NCBI RefSeq assembly: GCF_002261345.1
Contig: NZ_NEVT01000003.1
Location: forward strand, 558,001 to 622,000
Reading direction: 5' to 3'
Origin: Bordetella genomosp. 2
Lineage (GTDB): Bacteria; Pseudomonadota; Gammaproteobacteria; Burkholderiales; Burkholderiaceae_B
Length of the DNA: 64,000 nucleotides
Under the pieces are notes generated by a model. The model was not told the DNA's origin and did not search any database. It worked only from the letters and a program-made list of their open reading frames with translations. The position numbers and the translations under genes were made by a program. Below, piece after piece: positions 26,336 through 35,524 of the stretch; positions within the stretch are counted from its first letter, which is position 1, and every line of letters begins with the position of its first letter.

Positions 26336-28417
26336 ATGCAAACCAGCAGTAAAGGACTGGGCCGTCACCTGGTCTGGCTGGCGATCGCCGTACTGGGCGC
26401 GTTCGCGCTCGGCACCGTGGCGCTCGCCCGGGGTGAAACCATCAACGCGCTGTGGATCGTCATCGCCGCCGTCTGCGTCTACCTGATCGCCTATCGCTAT
26501 TACAGCCGCTTCATCGCCGATAAGGTGTTCCAGCTCGACGCCAGCCGCATGACGCCGGCCTGGAAGTACAACGACGGCCTGGACTACGTGCCGACCAACA
26601 AGCACGTGCTGTTCGGCCACCACTTCGCCGCCATCGCCGGCGCCGGTCCGCTGGTCGGCCCGGTGCTCGCCGCGCAGATGGGCTACCTGCCAGGCATGCT
26701 GTGGCTGCTGGCCGGCGTGGTGTTCGCCGGCGCCGTGCAGGACTTCATCGTGCTGTTCATCTCGACCCGGCGCGACGGCCGCTCGCTGGGCGACCTGGTC
26801 AAGGCCGAGCTGGGCAATATCCCCGGCGTGATCGCGCTGTTCGGCGCCTTCATGATCATGGTGATCATCCTGGCCGTGCTGGCGCTGATCGTGGTCAAGG
26901 CGCTGACCCACTCGCCATGGGGCACCTTCACGGTGGCCGCCACCATCCCGATCGCCCTGTTCATGGGCGTGTACCTGCGCTTCCTGCGTCCGGGCAAGAT
27001 CGGCGAGGTCTCGGTGATCGGCTTCGTGCTGCTGATGGCCGCCATCCTGTTCGGGCAGGATGTCGCGCAAAGCCCGGTCCTGGCCGCATGGTTCGATTTC
27101 GACGGCAAGAGCCTGACCTGGGTGCTGATCATCTACGGCTTCATCGCCTCGGTGCTGCCGGTCTGGCTGCTGCTGGCGCCGCGCGACTACCTGTCGACCT
27201 TCCTGAAGATCGGCACCATCGTCGGCCTGGCCGTGGGGATCGTGATGGTCGCGCCCGAACTGAAGATGCCCGCTCTGACGCAGTTCGTCGACGGCAGCGG
27301 CCCGGTCTGGTCCGGCAACCTGTTCCCGTTCCTGTTCATCACCATCGCCTGCGGCGCCGTGTCCGGCTTCCATGCCCTGATCTCCTCCGGCACCACGCCC
27401 AAGCTGATCGAGAACGAAACCCAGGCGCGCTATATCGGCTACGGCGGCATGCTGATGGAATCCTTCGTCGCCATCATGGCGCTGGTGGCCGCCTGCGTGA
27501 TCGAGCCGGGCATCTACTACGCCATGAACAGCCCGGCCGCGGTCATCGGCACCACCCCCGAGCAGGTCGCGCAGGTGGTCTCGAGCTGGGGCTTCGTGAT
27601 TACGCCGGCCGACCTGGTCCAGACCGCCAAGGACGTCGGCGAAAGCACCATCATCTCGCGCGCCGGCGGCGCGCCCACGCTGGCGGTCGGCATGGCGCAC
27701 ATCCTGCACCAGGCCATCGGCGGACCCAGCATGATGGCGTTCTGGTATCACTTCGCCATCCTGTTCGAGGCCCTGTTCATCCTGACCGCGGTCGATGCCG
27801 GCACGCGCGCCGGGCGCTTCATGCTGCAGGACCTGCTGGGCACTTTCGCGCCGTCGCTCAAGCGCACCGAGTCGCTGCCCGCCAACCTGATCGCCACCGG
27901 CCTGTGCGTGGCCGCCTGGGGCTATTTCCTGTACCAGGGCGTGGTCGACCCGCTGGGCGGCATCAACACGCTGTGGCCGCTGTTCGGCATCGCCAACCAG
28001 ATGCTGGCCGCCATCGCGCTGACGCTGGGCACCGTGGTGCTGTTCAAGATGAAGCGCGACCGCTACGCCTGGGTCACCGTGCTGCCCACCCTGTGGCTGC
28101 TGGCCTGCACCCTGACGGCCGGCTGGCAGAAGCTGTTCGACGCCAACCCCAAGGTGAGCTTCCTGGCGCACGCGGCCAAGTACCGCGCCGCCATCGCGCA
28201 GGGCGAAGTGCTGGCGCCCGCCAAGTCGCTGGCGGAAATGCAGCGCGTGGTGTTCAACGACTACGTCGACGCGGCGCTGTGCGGCATCTTCATGCTGGTC
28301 GTGGTCAGCATCGTGGTGTTCGGCATCCGTTCGGTGCTGCGCGCCCGCGCCGAGCGCCAGCCCACCGCCCGCGAGACGCCCTACGAACCCCTGCCGGCCG
28401 CCGCCGGCGCGGCCTGA
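26336..28417 (+). CDS. cstA: carbon starvation protein CstA family transporter
   Basis: A 693-residue polytopic inner-membrane protein of the CstA family (E. coli CstA is 701), importing pyruvate and/or peptides in characterised members. The N-terminal block is typical: AYRYYSRFIADKVFQLD, DYVPTNKHVLFGHHFAAIAG and GPLVGPVLAAQMGYLPGMLW. Later FHALISSGTTPKLIENE and GTRAGRFMLQDLLG are also family signatures. The ATG at 26336 has AGAGGAG upstream. A small YbdD-like gene follows 16 nt later. Control by the divergent two-component system is inferred. Confidence 0.95.
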   Translation: MQTSSKGLGRHLVWLAIAVLGAFALGTVALARGETINALWIVIAAVCVYLIAYRYYSRFIADKVFQLDASRMTPAWKYNDGLDYVPTNKHVLFGHHFAAIAGAGPLVGPVLAAQMGYLPGMLWLLAGVVFAGAVQDFIVLFISTRRDGRSLGDLVKAELGNIPGVIALFGAFMIMVIILAVLALIVVKALTHSPWGTFTVAATIPIALFMGVYLRFLRPGKIGEVSVIGFVLLMAAILFGQDVAQSPVLAAWFDFDGKSLTWVLIIYGFIASVLPVWLLLAPRDYLSTFLKIGTIVGLAVGIVMVAPELKMPALTQFVDGSGPVWSGNLFPFLFITIACGAVSGFHALISSGTTPKLIENETQARYIGYGGMLMESFVAIMALVAACVIEPGIYYAMNSPAAVIGTTPEQVAQVVSSWGFVITPADLVQTAKDVGESTIISRAGGAPTLAVGMAHILHQAIGGPSMMAFWYHFAILFEALFILTAVDAGTRAGRFMLQDLLGTFAPSLKRTESLPANLIATGLCVAAWGYFLYQGVVDPLGGINTLWPLFGIANQMLAAIALTLGTVVLFKMKRDRYAWVTVLPTLWLLACTLTAGWQKLFDANPKVSFLAHAAKYRAAIAQGEVLAPAKSLAEMQRVVFNDYVDAALCGIFMLVVVSIVVFGIRSVLRARAERQPTARETPYEPLPAAAGAA

Positions 28418-28433
28418 CGCAACGGAGACGCCC

Positions 28434-28646
28434 ATGCTGTTCGCCAACCTGGGCGCCGCGGCCGGCTCCGCCGGCCGCTATCTGGGCCAGACCCTGCGCC
28501 TGATGGTGGGGGTGCCCGACTACGAGGCCTATGTCGAGCACATGCGGCGTACCCACCCCGACCAGGCGCCCATGACGTACGAACAGTTCTTCCGCGAGCG
28601 GCAGGACGCCCGCTACGGCGGCAAGAAGCGCATCGGCTGCTGCTGA
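28434..28646 (+). CDS. YbdD/YjiX-family small protein (DUF466)
   Basis: A 70-residue protein with the family core GVPDYEAYVEHMRRTHPDQ, MTYEQFFRERQDARYGG and the terminal Lys/Cys run KKRIGCC. Members are almost always encoded directly after CstA-type transporters, as here (16-nt gap). No membrane segment or signal peptide is visible. The biochemical role is not known; association with the CstA transporter is supported by gene neighbourhood only. No terminator is evident before the convergent Bug gene. Confidence 0.9.
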   Translation: MLFANLGAAAGSAGRYLGQTLRLMVGVPDYEAYVEHMRRTHPDQAPMTYEQFFRERQDARYGGKKRIGCC

Positions 28647-28662
28647 GCGGGCGCCTGGCGGC

Positions 28663-29634
28663 TCAGTCCAGCTGGATGTCCAGCCGGCGCACCAGGCCGC
28701 CCAGCCGCTCGGCCTCGGCGCGCACCAGCGCATCGAACTGTTCGGGCGTGCCGCCCACTACATCACTGCCGATGGCCTCCCAGCGGCTGCGGAACGCCGG
28801 GTCGGCGAAGATCTCGTTGAGCGCCGTGTTGTAGCGCGCGATGACCCGTGGCGGCGTGCCGGCCGGCGCCACGATGCCGTGCCATGCGTAGTAGTCGAAG
28901 CCCGGCAGGCCTGACTCGGCGACCGTGGGCACGTCCGGCAGCAGCGGCGAGCGGGCCTTGGTCGTGATCGCGATCGGCGTCAGCCGCTTGCTGTTGATAT
29001 GCTGGATCGAGCTGCCGAGAATGTCGAACATGCTCAGGATCTGTCCGCCGATCAGGTCATTGAGCGCCGGGCCCGCGCCCTTGTAGGGGATGTGCTGTAG
29101 GGGCGCCTGGGTCAGGGTCTTGAACAGTTCGCCGCCCAGGTGCTGCGGCGAGCCGTTGCCGGCGGAACCGAAAGTGGCCTTGTCCGGGTTCGCCTTGGCG
29201 TAGGCGATGTACTCGCCGACGGTCTTGATGCCGGACGCCGGGTTCACCTCCAGCACCAGCGGGAAGCGGGATATCTGGATGATGGACGCGAAATCCTTGA
29301 TGGGGTCGTACGGCAGGTTCTTGAACAGCGTCTGGTTGACCGACATATTGCCGCTGGCCGCCAGCAAGATGGTGTAGCCGTCGGCAGCCGCCTTGGCGAC
29401 TTGCGCCGAGCCGACGTTGCCGGCCGCGCCCGCCTTGTTCTCGACGATCACGCTGGTGCCCAGTTTTTCGGCCAGCGGCTGCGAAATCAGCCGCGCCATG
29501 AGATCGGTGGGGCCGCCTGGCGGATACGGCACCACGAAGCGGATCGGTTGGCTGGGCCAGGTGTCGGCGGCCAGCGTGGCCGTCGCGGGCGCGAGCAAGA
29601 AAATGCCGAGCAGGATGCCGGTGCAGCGTTTCAC
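28663..29634 (-). CDS. Bug-family (TctC-like) periplasmic binding protein
   Basis: A 323-residue receptor with a signal peptide (GILLGIFLLAPATATLA, cut near residue 22) and mature start ADTWPSQPIRFVVPYPPGGP. Other Bug signatures are VIVENKAGAAGNVGSAQVAK and PYKGAGPALNDLIGGQ. It is monocistronic and convergent with cstA-ybdD, 17 nt away. No transporter or catabolic enzyme is adjacent, so it is an orphan receptor whose ligand cannot be deduced. Confidence 0.92.
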   Translation of the reverse strand: MKRCTGILLGIFLLAPATATLAADTWPSQPIRFVVPYPPGGPTDLMARLISQPLAEKLGTSVIVENKAGAAGNVGSAQVAKAAADGYTILLAASGNMSVNQTLFKNLPYDPIKDFASIIQISRFPLVLEVNPASGIKTVGEYIAYAKANPDKATFGSAGNGSPQHLGGELFKTLTQAPLQHIPYKGAGPALNDLIGGQILSMFDILGSSIQHINSKRLTPIAITTKARSPLLPDVPTVAESGLPGFDYYAWHGIVAPAGTPPRVIARYNTALNEIFADPAFRSRWEAIGSDVVGGTPEQFDALVRAEAERLGGLVRRLDIQLD

Positions 29635-29745
29635 GGATTGTCCCCTGGTTCGTTATTGATCGAGTGCGGCGGTCCGAGATGCGTATCTCGTCCTCCAGGG
29701 GGCATGGTAGCGGACTTCAGGCGCGGCGCAATGCGCCGGCCGGTA

Positions 29746-30357
29746 TCAGCCGCGGTCCTGCAGCCATCGCAGGTACGCCGAACGGGTCCGCTCCGACACC
29801 GAGTCCAGCACCTTGCGGTGCTGGACCTGGTGCCGCACCACCAGCCGCGCATCCGCCACGGCGCGCGACTTGCAGTACCAATGGCAGCTGTGCTGCAGCA
29901 GGTACAGCTCCGCCGACAGATGGTACGCGCGGCTTTTCAGGTCCCACTGGCCTTCGTTGTCGACCACGTGGCGCAGGCCGGCCGCATGGATCTGCAGCAG
30001 CGCGCGGAAATCCCGCGTCATCCCGGGCAGGAAGCGCTCGATATACGGCACGCAGAACGGCAGGGCGCCCATGGCGGCGGCCTGCGCGCTTTCCTTCTGC
30101 ATGGCGTTCGCCAGTGAGCGCGCCTGCGCCGCCGCCGCGCGTTCGGTCTGGGCATAGGTTTCCAGCACCTGCAGCTGGCGCGCTTCGTCCTTCTCGTGGA
30201 TGGCGCGGGTATAGCCCTGCGTCAGGGTTTCCATGTGGCGCTCGAGCTGCAAGTCGGCCAGGTGGCGGCCCAGCAGGGCGATGTGCGTGCGCTGGTACCG
30301 CACGCGCAGTACCTGCCATGCCGCGACGGCCATCAACAAGGCTAATGCGGTTTCCAT
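29746..30357 (-). CDS. membrane-anchored coiled-coil protein of unknown function
   Basis: A 203-residue protein I do not recognise. The first 18 residues (METALALLMAVAAWQVL) form a single hydrophobic anchor, followed by a basic region (RVRYQRTHIALLGRHL), then a charged, Ala/Glu-rich, probably coiled-coil stretch near residues 40-110. A C-terminal helical part has two Cys flanking an aromatic core (CHWYCKSRAV). It reads toward 29746 and is separated from the tRNA-Gly terminator by about 45 nt. Probably an inner-membrane protein with a cytoplasmic helical domain. Confidence 0.65.
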   Translation of the reverse strand: METALALLMAVAAWQVLRVRYQRTHIALLGRHLADLQLERHMETLTQGYTRAIHEKDEARQLQVLETYAQTERAAAAQARSLANAMQKESAQAAAMGALPFCVPYIERFLPGMTRDFRALLQIHAAGLRHVVDNEGQWDLKSRAYHLSAELYLLQHSCHWYCKSRAVADARLVVRHQVQHRKVLDSVSERTRSAYLRWLQDRG

Positions 30358-30402
30358 TACCCGTATTCCTCGATCGTCCCGCCCGATGCCGGCGGCGCGC
30401 AA

Positions 30403-30432
30403 CAAAAAAGCCCAAACTGATGTTTGGGCTTC
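30403..30432 (-). terminator. terminator downstream of tRNA-Gly copy 2
   Basis: AAGCCCAAAC and GTTTGGGCTT form a perfect 10-bp stem around a short TGAT loop, followed on the minus strand by six T residues. It lies 9 nt past the tRNA 3' end. Confidence 0.88.
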
Positions 30433-30435
30433 TTA

Positions 30436-30517
30436 AAATTCTGGAGCGGGAAACGAGTCTCGAACTCGCGACCTCAACCTTGGCAAGGTTGCGCTCTACC
30501 AACTGAGCTATTCCCGC
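30436..30517. repeat. 82-bp direct repeat, right copy (includes tRNA-Gly)
   Basis: These 82 bases are identical to 12139-12220 and in the same orientation. Together the two copies bracket an 18.3-kb block made almost wholly of accessory genes. Confidence 0.9.
30442..30517 (-). tRNA. tRNA-Gly (GCC), copy 2
   Basis: A 76-nt minus-strand cloverleaf identical to 12145-12220, with anticodon GCC and encoded CCA. It has its own extended -10 upstream and its own terminator. Duplicate tRNA-Gly(GCC) genes are common in proteobacteria; the point of note is their direct orientation around an accessory block. Confidence 0.97.
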
Positions 30518-30563
30518 ATGAGCGCGCGACGGTGACACACCAGCGCGTTCAGTGAAGACGAGC

Positions 30564-30572
30564 ATTATAGCA
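30564..30572 (-). promoter_or_regulatory. extended -10 promoter of tRNA-Gly copy 2
   Basis: The minus strand reads TGCTATAAT: a consensus -10 with the TGN extension, about 47 bp before the tRNA 5' end. No strong -35 is seen. It parallels TGCTATACT at tRNA-Gly copy 1. Confidence 0.7.
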
Positions 30573-30659
30573 GCATTTCGGCGGCGGGGAAAAGGCGCTC
30601 ACGTTATCACGTTAATATGGGCGCAGTTTCACCTCATCGCCTAAGTTGGGCCTTGCCTC

Positions 30660-31721
30660 ATGCAGGATTTCCCCGCGGCCGTGCCGCCCGATTCTTCGCT
30701 GACCCCCGCCAGCCAGGACTTGACCCCGCTCAATACCCTGGGGCTGGCGGCCCGCGCCCGCGCTTTCGTCACCCTGCGCTCGCCTTCCCAGCTCGATGCG
30801 CTGTCGGCCCTGGCCGGACAGCATGGCAGCCTGCTGGTGCTGGGCGGCGGCAGCAATCTGGTGCTGCCCGCGCAGGTGGGCGGGCTGGTCGCGCAGGTCG
30901 CCTTGCGCGGCATCCGCCTGGTCGAGGCGCGGGCGGATGCCTGGGTCATCGAGGCCGGCGCGGGCGAGAACTGGCACGGCTTCGTGTCCGCCTGCGTGGC
31001 CAACGGCTGGGACGGCCTGGAGAACCTGGCCCTGATCCCCGGCACGGTGGGCGCCGCACCGGTCCAGAACATCGGCGCCTATGGCGTCGAGCTGGCCGAC
31101 CGCTTCCTGGGCCTGACCGCCTGGGACGTGCGCCGGCGCCGGTTGGTGGAGATGACGGCGGCCGACTGCCGTTATGCGTACCGCGACAGCGTATTCAAGC
31201 ACGACGCCCCGGGGGCCTGGATCATCGTTTCCGTGCGGTTCGCGCTGCCGCGGCCCTGGCGTCCGGTGCTGGACTACCCGGACCTGCAGCGCCGCGCCGA
31301 GCTGGCCGCCGCGCCGACCGCGCGCGCCGTGTTCGATGCCGTATGCGACATCCGGCGCGCCAAGCTGCCCGATCCGGCGGTCATCGGCAACGCCGGCAGT
31401 TTTTTCAAGAATCCCCTGGTGGACGCGGCCCGGCGCGACGCGCTGGCGGCGCGTCATCCCGGCCTGGTGTCGTACCCGCAGCCGGACGGCCGCTACAAGC
31501 TGGCGGCAGGCTGGCTGATCGACCAATGCGGCTGGAAAGGCCGGCGCCTCGGCCCGGCCGGCGTGCACGACCGGCAGGCGCTGGTGCTGGTCAACCATGG
31601 CGGCGCCACGGCGGCCGACATCATGGCGCTGGCCGGCGCGATCCAGCGCGACGTGGCGCAGCGTTATCAGGTCAGGCTGGAGCCCGAGCCGGTGGTCTGG
31701 CCGGGCGCGGCCGCGCTATAG
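30660..31721 (+). CDS. murB: UDP-N-acetylenolpyruvoylglucosamine reductase
   Basis: A 353-residue type I MurB (E. coli-like, with the extra loop) reducing UDP-GlcNAc-enolpyruvate to UDP-MurNAc with NADPH and FAD in peptidoglycan precursor synthesis. Signatures: [13 protein letters not shown] near the start, [17 protein letters not shown] near residues 58-74, [20 protein letters not shown] near 123-142, [11 protein letters not shown], and the catalytic Ser in [11 protein letters not shown]. The ATG at 30660 is the first in-frame start. Its last bases overlap the convergent dapB stop by 6 nt. Confidence 0.97.
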   Translation: MQDFPAAVPPDSSLTPASQDLTPLNTLGLAARARAFVTLRSPSQLDALSALAGQHGSLLVLGGGSNLVLPAQVGGLVAQVALRGIRLVEARADAWVIEAGAGENWHGFVSACVANGWDGLENLALIPGTVGAAPVQNIGAYGVELADRFLGLTAWDVRRRRLVEMTAADCRYAYRDSVFKHDAPGAWIIVSVRFALPRPWRPVLDYPDLQRRAELAAAPTARAVFDAVCDIRRAKLPDPAVIGNAGSFFKNPLVDAARRDALAARHPGLVSYPQPDGRYKLAAGWLIDQCGWKGRRLGPAGVHDRQALVLVNHGGATAADIMALAGAIQRDVAQRYQVRLEPEPVVWPGAAAL

Positions 31722-32507
31722 GCCCAGCACCGCCTGCATGTCGAACAGGCCGTTGCGCTGCTCGCCCAGGAAGCGGGCGGCGCGCAGCGCGCCCTGCGCA
31801 TAGGTGGTCCGGCTGCCGGAGCGGTGGGTGATCTCGATGCGTTCGCCCTCGCCGCAGAAGTACACCGTGTGGTCGCCCACGATGTCGCCGCCGCGCACCA
31901 CCGAGAAGCCGATGGTGCCGGGCTTGCGCACGCCGGTATCGCCATGGCGGGTCCAGGTGGCCACGTCGGGCAGGGCGACGTTCCAGGCTGACGCGATGGT
32001 CTCGCCCATTTTCAGGGCCGTGCCGGAAGGCGCGTCCACCTTGTTGCGGTGGTGCGCCTCGAAGACTTCCACGTCGTAGCCCGAATTCAGGATGCGCGCC
32101 GCGACGTCGAGCAGTTTGAGCGTGGCGTTCACGCCCACGCTCATGTTGGGGGCGAACACGATGGCGATCTTCTGGGCCGCCACTTCGATGGCGGCGCGGC
32201 CGTTGTCGTCGAAGCCGGTGGTGCCGATGACCATGCGGGTGCCGTGGCGCACGCAGGCCTGCAGGTGGGCGGCGGTGGCTTCGGGGCGGGTGAAGTCGAC
32301 CAGGCAGTCGGCGTCGGCCAGCGCGTCGAGCCGGTCGGTGATGGCCACCCCCGTATCGCGGCCCAGGAAGGCGCCGGCATCCTGCCCGAGCGCCGCGGAG
32401 CCGCTGCGGTCGAGCGCGACGGCCAGTTCCAGGTCGGGGGCGTTGAGCACGGCTTCGATCAGCATGCGGCCCATACGGCCGCTGGCGCCGGCAATGGCGA
32501 TGCGCAT
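31716..32507 (-). CDS. dapB: 4-hydroxy-tetrahydrodipicolinate reductase
   Basis: A 263-residue DapB in the lysine/diaminopimelate pathway. NAD(P)-binding [20 protein letters not shown] starts the protein; [12 protein letters not shown] and GTTGF follow; the active site [15 protein letters not shown] (near residues 151-165) carries the catalytic His and Lys. The C-terminal [20 protein letters not shown] is typical. It lies 23 nt downstream of bamE on the same strand, so bamE-dapB is probably an operon, and it runs into murB from the opposite side. Confidence 0.97.
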   Translation of the reverse strand: MRIAIAGASGRMGRMLIEAVLNAPDLELAVALDRSGSAALGQDAGAFLGRDTGVAITDRLDALADADCLVDFTRPEATAAHLQACVRHGTRMVIGTTGFDDNGRAAIEVAAQKIAIVFAPNMSVGVNATLKLLDVAARILNSGYDVEVFEAHHRNKVDAPSGTALKMGETIASAWNVALPDVATWTRHGDTGVRKPGTIGFSVVRGGDIVGDHTVYFCGEGERIEITHRSGSRTTYAQGALRAARFLGEQRNGLFDMQAVLGL

Positions 32508-32530
32508 GGTGGTTCCTCGGTACGACTGGG

Positions 32531-33256
32531 TTAGCGCAGCGGCTCGGCGCCGCCGCCGGGCTGGCCGATCGGGTTGCGCGGCAAGGCGTCCGGCGCGTTC
32601 AGCAGCAGTTCGCGGCGGCGCGGCGAGCTTTCCACCGGCTGGGCCTGCTGGGCGGGGTCGGCCTGCTGGGTGCCCGTGCCGGCGGCGTCGGGTTGCGCGG
32701 CGCCCGTGGCGGGTTGCGGCATGGCCGGCTGCGCGGCGCCCGACTGCGCGCCGCCGGGCGGGGTGCCCAGGGGCGGCAACTGGGCCGGATCGACCGGCGC
32801 CGCGGCCGCGCCAGCGGCATCCTGGCGGGCCGTTTCGGCGTCGAGCTGCTCGTCGGCCTTTTCGAGGGCCGGCTTGCCTTCGGCGTTCATCTGGAACGGC
32901 TGCAGTTCGGGCTGCTCGTCGCCGCTCCAGCGCGTCAGGCGGTCGTTCTCGAACCAGACGGTGAATTTGCGTTCCTGGGCCTTGCCGTAGCCGGGCTTGA
33001 AGTAATAGGGGTAGTCCCAGCGATCGGCGTGCAGCACGCTGGTCAGCGTCGGGCTGCCCAGGGCGAAGCGCACCTGTTCGCGCGTCATGCCTGGTTGCAA
33101 CAGGGCGACTTGTTCCTGGGTGATCCAGTTGCCTTGCTGCACCGGCGCCTTGTAGGGGAAGCCCCATTTGTCGGACGAGCAGCCCGCCAGGATGGCGGCG
33201 GCGGCAGCCGCGGCCAATGCGGTTTTCAGGAACCGGGTCGGAATTCGTGCAATCAT
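32531..33256 (-). CDS. bamE: outer membrane protein assembly factor BamE (lipoprotein) with long C-terminal extension
   Basis: A 241-residue lipoprotein. The signal peptide ends in the lipobox LAGC at Cys26 ([14 protein letters not shown]). The SmpA/OmlA domain covers residues 40-112: [20 protein letters not shown], then [12 protein letters not shown]. BamE is part of the BAM complex that folds outer-membrane proteins. Beyond about residue 115 comes a long Ala/Pro/Gln-rich, low-complexity tail not found in E. coli BamE (113 residues), probably disordered in the periplasm. Divergent from fur, the classical omlA/fur arrangement. Confidence 0.93.
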   Translation of the reverse strand: MIARIPTRFLKTALAAAAAAAILAGCSSDKWGFPYKAPVQQGNWITQEQVALLQPGMTREQVRFALGSPTLTSVLHADRWDYPYYFKPGYGKAQERKFTVWFENDRLTRWSGDEQPELQPFQMNAEGKPALEKADEQLDAETARQDAAGAAAAPVDPAQLPPLGTPPGGAQSGAAQPAMPQPATGAAQPDAAGTGTQQADPAQQAQPVESSPRRRELLLNAPDALPRNPIGQPGGGAEPLR

Positions 33257-33419
33257 GGACTCGAAGCGCCCCTATCTGTGATTAAAAGCCGGTAAAACCG
33301 TTATCATAAAGGTTTCACAATGCGGTAGTTCTGCGGGCGGCGGAAAAAAGGCATCACGCTGCTACAGTCGGCTGCCGTGATTCCTGCCCATGCCACCGCG
33401 GACGGAGAGCGATTACACC

Positions 33420-33842
33420 ATGACCACCGACCAAAGCGAACTGAAAAACATGGGTTTGAAGGCGACCTTCCCGCGCCTGAAAATTCTCGACATCTTCCGC
33501 AAGGCCGACCAGCGCCACCTCAGCGCCGAAGATGTCTATCGGGCCCTCATCGGCGAAAACGTCGAGATCGGCCTGGCCACCGTCTACCGCGTGCTGACCC
33601 AGTTCGAGCAGGCCGGCATCCTGACCCGCAGCCAGTTCGACAGCGGCAAGGCGGTATTCGAGCTGAACGACGGCGATCACCACGATCACCTCATCTGCAC
33701 CAATTGCGGCAAGGTGGTGGAATTTTCCGATCCGGACATCGAAAAGCGCCAGCACAAGGTGGCCAAGGACAACAACTTCGTCCTGGAAAGCCACGCCATG
33801 GTGCTGTACGGCATCTGCGGCGACTGCCAGAAGGCCCGCTGA
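33420..33842 (+). CDS. fur: ferric uptake regulator
   Basis: A 140-residue Fur repressor that binds operator DNA with Fe(II). N-terminal winged helix [20 protein letters not shown] and [18 protein letters not shown], metal-binding [19 protein letters not shown] near residues 87-105 and the second Cys pair [10 protein letters not shown]. The ATG at 33420 gives [12 protein letters not shown], as expected; an upstream in-frame start at 33390 is less likely. The 163-bp gap to bamE holds an AAACC/GGTTT inverted repeat around GTTATCATAA (about 33296-33316) that might be a weak Fur site; this is not secure. Confidence 0.97.
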   Translation: MTTDQSELKNMGLKATFPRLKILDIFRKADQRHLSAEDVYRALIGENVEIGLATVYRVLTQFEQAGILTRSQFDSGKAVFELNDGDHHDHLICTNCGKVVEFSDPDIEKRQHKVAKDNNFVLESHAMVLYGICGDCQKAR

Positions 33843-33861
33843 GCCGGGGCCCCGCAGGGCC

Positions 33862-35514
33862 CTAGTCGGCCAGCACGCCCAGCATCTCGCGCGCATGCTC
33901 GCGCGTGGTGGCGGTGATCTTGATGCCGCCCAGCATGCGCGCGATTTCCTCCACGCGCTGGCCGGCATCCAGTTCGTCGATGCGCGAACGCGTGGTGCCC
34001 GCCGTTTCCGTCTTGCTGACCCGGTATTGCGCATTGCCGCAGGCCGCCACCTGGGGCAAGTGCGTCACGCATAGCACCTGGTGGCGCTCGCCCAGTTCGC
34101 GCAGCAGCTTGCCCACGACCTCGGCCACCGCGCCGCCCACGCCGCTGTCCACTTCGTCGAAAATCAGCGTCGGCACCCGCGCGGCCCGGCTGGCGATCAC
34201 CGACAGGGCCAGCGAAATACGCGCCAGCTCGCCGCCGGAGGCCACCTTGGCCAGCGGCCGCGGGGTCGTGCCGGCGTGGCCGGCCACCAGGAACTCGACT
34301 TGGTCGGCGCCGTGCGCCGACGGCGGCGCGGGCGAGACCGCCGGTTCGAAGCTGCCGCCCTGCATGGCCAGCGTCTGCATCGCCTGGGTGACTTGCTTGC
34401 CGAGGCTCTTGGCCACCTTGCGCCGCGCCGCCGAGAGCTTGCCGGCGGCCGCCTCGTACTGCGCGCGCGCCGCGTCGGCGCGCGTCCGCAGCGCGTCGAT
34501 GTCGGCGGCGGCCTGCATGTCGGCGAGCTGGGCGTGCAATGCCTCGCGCAAGCCGGGCAGCGCGTCCGGTTCGGTCTTGAACTTGCGCGCCGTCTCGAAC
34601 ACCGCGCTCATGCGGGCGTCGACCTCGGCCAGCCGCTGCGGGTCGAGCTCGACCCGCGTGACATAGTTGTTCAGGTCGGACACCGCTTCGGCAACCGCGA
34701 TGCGGGCCGATTCGAGCTCATCGGCCACGCCCTGCAGCGCGGGGTCGTGGCGCAGCATCTGCTGCAGCCGGTGCTGCGCGGCATTGATGCGGTGGTGGGC
34801 GGAATCGTCCTCGCCATCCAGCGCTTCGAGGATCTGCCCCGCGCCGTCCAGCAGGGCCTGGGCGTGCGCCAGGCGCGACTGCTCGGCTTGCAGGGTTTCC
34901 CATTCGTCGGCCTGCAGCGCCAGGCGGTCGAGTTCGTCGGCCTGCCATTGCAGGCGCTCGCGCTCGGCGGCCAGCCCGGCGGCGTCTTTCTCGGCCAGCT
35001 CGAGCTGGCGCGCCAGGGCGCGCCAGTCCTTCCAGGCCTGCGCCACCGCCTGGCGCAGTTCGCCATGGCCGCCATGGGCGTCCAGCATGTCGCGCTGGGC
35101 ATCGGCGCGCATCAGGCTCTGGTGGGCGTGCTGGCCGTGGATGTCGACCAGGCTGTCGCCCAGTTCGCGCAGCTGGGCCAGGGTGGCGGGCATGCCGTTG
35201 ATATAGCCGCGGCTGCGTCCCTGGACGTCGACCACACGCCGCAGCGCCAGTTCGTCGCCAGCATCCAGCTCGCGCTCGGCCAGCCAGTCGCGCAGGGCGG
35301 GCGGGGTGTCGAACACGGCGGTGATGTCGGCGCGGGCCGCGCCCTCGCGCAGCACGCCGGCGTCGGCGCGTTCGCCCAGCGCGAGGGCCAGGGCGTCGAT
35401 CAGGATCGACTTGCCGGCGCCGGTCTCGCCGGAAAACACCGTGAAGCCGCCGCCGAAGTGGATCTCGGCCTGTTCTACGATGACGAAGTCGCGGATATGC
35501 AGGGTGCGCAGCAT
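33862..35514 (-). CDS. recN: DNA repair protein RecN
   Basis: A 550-residue SMC-like ATPase in double-strand-break repair. Walker A is GETGAGKSILIDALALALGE near residues 30-49, with central coiled coils (residues about 160-360), the ABC signature region KVASGGELARISLALSVIA and Walker B TLIFDEVDSGVGGAVAEVVG. The C-terminal LCVTHLPQVAACGNAQYRVS is standard. It is 10 nt downstream of nadK on the same strand, the conserved nadK-recN pair. No LexA box could be identified with confidence. Confidence 0.97.
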   Translation of the reverse strand: MLRTLHIRDFVIVEQAEIHFGGGFTVFSGETGAGKSILIDALALALGERADAGVLREGAARADITAVFDTPPALRDWLAERELDAGDELALRRVVDVQGRSRGYINGMPATLAQLRELGDSLVDIHGQHAHQSLMRADAQRDMLDAHGGHGELRQAVAQAWKDWRALARQLELAEKDAAGLAAERERLQWQADELDRLALQADEWETLQAEQSRLAHAQALLDGAGQILEALDGEDDSAHHRINAAQHRLQQMLRHDPALQGVADELESARIAVAEAVSDLNNYVTRVELDPQRLAEVDARMSAVFETARKFKTEPDALPGLREALHAQLADMQAAADIDALRTRADAARAQYEAAAGKLSAARRKVAKSLGKQVTQAMQTLAMQGGSFEPAVSPAPPSAHGADQVEFLVAGHAGTTPRPLAKVASGGELARISLALSVIASRAARVPTLIFDEVDSGVGGAVAEVVGKLLRELGERHQVLCVTHLPQVAACGNAQYRVSKTETAGTTRSRIDELDAGQRVEEIARMLGGIKITATTREHAREMLGVLAD

Positions 35515-35524
35515 GGCCGGTGCG

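Noticed and set aside
12139-30517. Integrated phage or ICE with tRNA-Gly attachment sites
   Set aside because: No integrase, recombinase, phage or conjugation gene lies between the copies, and each tRNA has its own promoter element and terminator, which fits gene duplication rather than att sites.
33296-33316. Fur box in the bamE/fur gap
   Set aside because: Only a partial match (AAACC/GGTTT around GTTATCATAA); it lacks the repeated GATAAT hexamers, so it is not listed as a feature.
33844-33862. GGGCCC-rich repeat after fur as terminator
   Set aside because: Short self-complementary GC run without T residues; too common in this GC-rich sequence.
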